64,000 nucleotides of DNA from Candidatus Cryosericum septentrionale (lineage in GTDB: Bacteria; Caldisericota; Caldisericia; Cryosericales; Cryosericaceae). Position 1 is the stretch's first letter. Each line of letters starts with the position of its first letter. The stretch lies in assembly GCF_003570995.1 (NCBI RefSeq), contig NZ_QXIY01000016.1, positions 1 to 64,000 of the forward strand. Direction: 5' to 3'. The notes under the pieces were generated by a model. That model was not told the origin of the DNA. It saw nothing but the letters and a program-made list of their open reading frames with translations, and made no database searches. A program made the translations under genes and the position numbers. Positions 61,166 to 64,000 of the stretch are shown here, one piece after another.

Positions 61166-62860
61166 CTAGCGCTCCAGAATGACCGGGATGACGATGGGCC
61201 GCCGGCGCGTTTTGTCGTATATATATTTAGCCGAGAATTTGCGTAAGTCAAGCTGCAAATCAGGCGTCGAGCGTACATCCTTGAGGCGATGGGTCACCAT
61301 GAAGGCCTTCATCTCGCGAGTCAGGTCCGTCAGAATTGCGTCATCATCAGCCACGACGCCCTTCGTCACGATTTCCGGGCCGGCAAGGATCTTTCCTGTC
61401 ATCCGGTCAATGCTTACGACTGAGACCAGGATGCCGTCTTTGGCCAGGCGGGCGCGGTCAGTGAGGATAGGGCTATCGGGTAACCCGAGGGCGAGACCGT
61501 CGATCAGCAGTCCCTCAGCGGGTATGCGCTTGAGCGCGGTCAGGTGTTCACTGTCTACAGTAAAGCACTGGCCATTTTCGAGGATGAAAATGTGTGAGGC
61601 TGGGATACCGACGCTCTCTGCAAGGCGCTTGTTCCAGACAAGATGCCGGTACTCCCCGTGGATCGGCACGAAGAACTTGGGACGTGTCAGCGAGAGCATC
61701 AGCTTGAGATCTTCCTGACCGCCATGGCCGGACACGTGGACCTTGTCCTCGCGGCGGTAGAATACGTTGGCGCCTCGGCGGAACAGGTTGTCGACCGTGC
61801 GAGCTACCATCTCCTCATTACCCGGGATCGGATCCGCGGACAGAACGACGGTGTCGCCTTTCATGATCTTCAGGAAGTCGTGTTCGCCGCGAGCTAGACG
61901 CGACAGGCCGCTCATGGGTTCGCCCTGAGTTCCGGTCGTGACAATGAGCATCTTGTCCTTGGGGACGCTCCCAATCTCATCCTGCTGGACGAATATGTTC
62001 TCAGGCATTTCCATGATCTTGACCTTGCGGGCCACCTTGACGGAACTGATGATGCTCCGGCCGTCTACGAAGATCTTGCGACCCTGAGGAGCCACCGCGT
62101 CCATAATCTGCTGAATGCGATGGATGTTGCTGGAGAAGGTGCTGAAGATGATCCGACCCTTGGATTCGTGCACAATGCTGTCGAATGTGGACCGCAGGTC
62201 ACGTTCCGAACCTGCGAAGCCCGATTCCTGGGCGTTCGTCGAGTCGGACAGAAGCAGGAGTATTCCCTCGCGCCCCAGGGCGCTGAACTTCTGAAGATCG
62301 ATGGGCTTGTCGTCGACGGGGGTCTGATCGATCTTGTAGTCGCCAGTATGAAGAATGATTCCCTCGCTCGTGCGGATGGCAATGGCCATGGCATCGGGCA
62401 CCGAATGGGTGACGTGAATGAACTCGACATCCATGTTGCCTATCTTGATGTGGTCGCCTGCCTGCACTGCTCTAGTTTCGTAGGGCTTCATCCGGCCAGG
62501 GATGACGTCATCGATGATTCCGAGGGCGAACTTGCTGGCATAGATCGGTGCGCGGACATGCTCCAGCGTGTAGCCGAGCGCTCCGATGTGGTCCATGTGC
62601 GAATGTGTTATGAGGATGCCGCGGATCTTGTCCTTGATATGGTCGAGGTACTCCATGTTGGGAATGACATAGTCGATGCCCTGCATATCGTATTCGGGGA
62701 ATTTGAACCCCGCATCGATGATTACTGCGTCGTCATTGACCTCATAGACGTACATGTTCTTGCCAATCTCCCCGAGACCTCCAAGGGGAGTAATGCGGAT
62801 GATGTCGTGATGTCGAGACGTTTGTTCGGTGTGTTGAGATTGTATTTTAGTCATATGCAT
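61166..62860 (-). CDS. rnj: Ribonuclease J
   Basis: 564 residues. Metallo-beta-lactamase/beta-CASP RNase, processive 5'-3' exo- and endoribonuclease for mRNA decay and rRNA maturation. LITHSHMDHIGAL is the metal motif; LHTGDYKID, SDSTNAQESGF, FSTFSSNIHRI and SGHGGQEDLK are beta-CASP and later motifs. Two ATGs (62860, 62854) are possible; neither has a clear ribosome site and a TACACT lies just upstream, so a leaderless start is possible. Follows lgt by 51 bp. Confidence 0.95.
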   Translation of the reverse strand: MHMTKIQSQHTEQTSRHHDIIRITPLGGLGEIGKNMYVYEVNDDAVIIDAGFKFPEYDMQGIDYVIPNMEYLDHIKDKIRGILITHSHMDHIGALGYTLEHVRAPIYASKFALGIIDDVIPGRMKPYETRAVQAGDHIKIGNMDVEFIHVTHSVPDAMAIAIRTSEGIILHTGDYKIDQTPVDDKPIDLQKFSALGREGILLLLSDSTNAQESGFAGSERDLRSTFDSIVHESKGRIIFSTFSSNIHRIQQIMDAVAPQGRKIFVDGRSIISSVKVARKVKIMEMPENIFVQQDEIGSVPKDKMLIVTTGTQGEPMSGLSRLARGEHDFLKIMKGDTVVLSADPIPGNEEMVARTVDNLFRRGANVFYRREDKVHVSGHGGQEDLKLMLSLTRPKFFVPIHGEYRHLVWNKRLAESVGIPASHIFILENGQCFTVDSEHLTALKRIPAEGLLIDGLALGLPDSPILTDRARLAKDGILVSVVSIDRMTGKILAGPEIVTKGVVADDDAILTDLTREMKAFMVTHRLKDVRSTPDLQLDLRKFSAKYIYDKTRRRPIVIPVILER

Positions 62861-62911
62861 AGTGTAGCCACTTTGTTAGCATTGAAAAGCAATACATTGT
62901 GGAGAGTCGTG

Positions 62912-63748
62912 TCAACCGTCAGACTCCTCGCTATCCTGCGTCGTCTCAGGGAGTGTCTCAGACCGTTGAGGAGACACGGGACAGACCGGAGGCCGGCGCC
63001 TGAGGATTGGTGAGACGATGATTCCCAAGACGATGATCGTGATGTCCGTCCACTGGTTTGGGGTCAAGCGGAGCACGTGGACGGGAATGTAGCGGAAGAA
63101 CTCTACGACGAAGCTGGTGGCGCCGTAGAGGTACAGATACCAGATGAAGACTTGGCCATCGTAGCGTTTGCGCTTTCGGACGACCCAGAACAGAACAGCA
63201 AACACGAGAAAGCCGGAAGCGGAGTTGAACAGCTGAGCCGGCCAGATTCTCTGATTGAGAAGATCGGACTGGGACAAGGGGTTGGTGAAGATGACTCCAA
63301 GCCACGATGTCGTAGCTGTTCCATTGCAGCAGCCATTGAGCCAGCAGCCGATCTTGCCGATACCGAAGGACAGGGCAAGCAGGGGCGCCACGATGTCAGC
63401 CATCTGCCAGAATCTCATCCGCCGACGCCGAATCAGCCAGTTAGCAGCGACGACACCCCCAAGGATGCCTCCAAAATAGGAGAGGCCTCCTTCCCAGATC
63501 GCAAGGATGCGGAGGGGATGAACGAGATACCACAGGACAGTCGGAGACGTCATAATCCAGCCGATACGAGCCCCCAGAATGCCGCCGATAACGGCAACGA
63601 TGGCCATGTCCAGCACATCATCAGTGTTGAGGCCCTGGTGTCGTGACTCGATGTATATGACGGTGATACTGATGGCGATCGAGACAGCGATCATGATACC
63701 ATACCAGCGGATAGTGAGGCTTCCAATGACGAAAGCTATGGGATGCAT
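62912..63748 (-). CDS. lgt: Prolipoprotein diacylglyceryl transferase
   Basis: 278 residues, about seven transmembrane helices. Attaches diacylglycerol to the lipobox Cys; substrates in this window include the lipoproteins at 17035 and 43872. Seen: IRWYGIMIAVSIAIS, GGLSYFGGILGG and the Lgt signature GKIGCWLNGCCNG. The ATG at 63748 follows AAAGGAGAA by 5 nt; the frame extends 65 codons upstream without a site. Confidence 0.95.
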   Translation of the reverse strand: MHPIAFVIGSLTIRWYGIMIAVSIAISITVIYIESRHQGLNTDDVLDMAIVAVIGGILGARIGWIMTSPTVLWYLVHPLRILAIWEGGLSYFGGILGGVVAANWLIRRRRMRFWQMADIVAPLLALSFGIGKIGCWLNGCCNGTATTSWLGVIFTNPLSQSDLLNQRIWPAQLFNSASGFLVFAVLFWVVRKRKRYDGQVFIWYLYLYGATSFVVEFFRYIPVHVLRLTPNQWTDITIIVLGIIVSPILRRRPPVCPVSPQRSETLPETTQDSEESDG

Positions 63749-63920
63749 TGGTTTCTCCTTTGTTGGTTTGTGAGCCCGCGACATTGAGATTATAATGTTA
63801 AAGATAGCAGTTGCCAGTCTATTCTGCCTCGACTCCTGATGATGCAACACGCGATTGACTACAAAGGAGACGTGAGGGAGATAGTTGGGAGTTTGCATTG
63901 GAGTTCGGGAGGTGGCAATT

Positions 63921-64000
63921 GTGAACGAGAGTGCAACAGTCACTGCGACACTGAAACGGGTACTTGACCCCGAAACCGGCGTAGATATCGTAGCGGAAGG
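63921..64000 (+). CDS. MIP18/DUF59 Fe-S assembly protein, 3' end outside window
   Basis: GTG start with GGGAGGT 7 nt upstream. The 26 visible codons include ATLKRVLDPETGVDIV, the N-terminal signature of the MIP18/PaaD-like (DUF59) family of iron-sulfur cluster assembly factors. The rest lies beyond the window. Divergent from lgt. Confidence 0.75.
   Translation, partial: MNESATVTATLKRVLDPETGVDIVAE

Noticed and set aside
1..64000. CRISPR array or cas genes
   Set aside because: No series of regularly spaced repeats was seen; the RecB-like nuclease at 53596 lies in a competence operon, not with cas genes.

Overview
The window reads as a bacterial chromosome segment of moderate to high GC with a large foreign block in its left part. 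Core genes such as polA, coaE, comEA/comEC, an RNase J, lgt, dtd, glmM/glmS and plsY place it in Bacteria. A ferredoxin plus aldehyde:ferredoxin oxidoreductase pair and a topoisomerase III-like enzyme suggest an anaerobe. I cannot fix the phylum from sequence alone; a little-cultured anaerobic lineage (for example Caldisericota/Cryosericota-like) is only a guess.

Left part (1-28.1 kb). After an aldo/keto reductase and a DUF1801 gene comes a mosaic accessory region. A 15-17 bp sequence identical to the 3' end of the tRNA-Ala(GGC) gene at 28011-28086 recurs in the same orientation at 1837 and 4298. A large serine recombinase (26264-28075) abuts that tRNA, so the region looks like one or two tandem integrated islands. 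Cargo: a two-gene ABC exporter; a UvrD-like helicase with a DUF2290-type partner (candidate defence pair); a run of small hypothetical genes, with a WG-repeat protein, a secreted DNA/RNA nuclease with a DUF3006-like stub, a PEGA protein and related small Cys-motif and membrane proteins; an HNH protein with a small partner; secreted/lipoprotein genes; and a type II restriction-modification pair. Fragments of a DUF2130 gene and of a second serine recombinase show repeated turnover.

Embedded plasmid-like module (about 18.2-23.4 kb). It is AT-rich and carries a Rep_3 initiator, two 21-bp-spaced iterons, a DUF2958 gene and several unknown genes. Five copies of one promoter design (TTGNCA, exactly 16 bp, TATAAC) all point to the minus strand. 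Three of them are followed within about 90 nt by a strong terminator with no sizeable gene between, so they predict a family of short RNAs. One precedes the DUF2958 gene with an attenuator-like hairpin.

Middle part (28-42.2 kb). Housekeeping and catabolic genes: dtd, an aminotransferase, a glycerophosphodiesterase-cytosine deaminase pair, an isochorismatase-like hydrolase, a 5'-truncated amidohydrolase, plsY, mntP, uridine phosphorylase, a MoaD-like protein, glutamine synthetase, an 8-oxoguanine-deaminase-like amidohydrolase, and the ferredoxin-AOR operon. Together they suggest nucleobase/nucleoside breakdown, nitrogen capture and tungsten/molybdenum-pterin redox chemistry.

Right part (42.4-64 kb). 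tRNA-Leu(CAA); an ECF sigma factor with a membrane partner and a DUF4349 lipoprotein; glmM-glmS; tRNA-Arg(CCG); a topoisomerase III-like gene; an HD-domain gene; an aminotransferase; then a minus-strand operon comEA-comEC-polA-coaE-RecB-like nuclease; an L,D-transpeptidase; tRNA-Leu(CAG); lgt-RNase J; and the start of a MIP18/DUF59 gene cut by the window edge.
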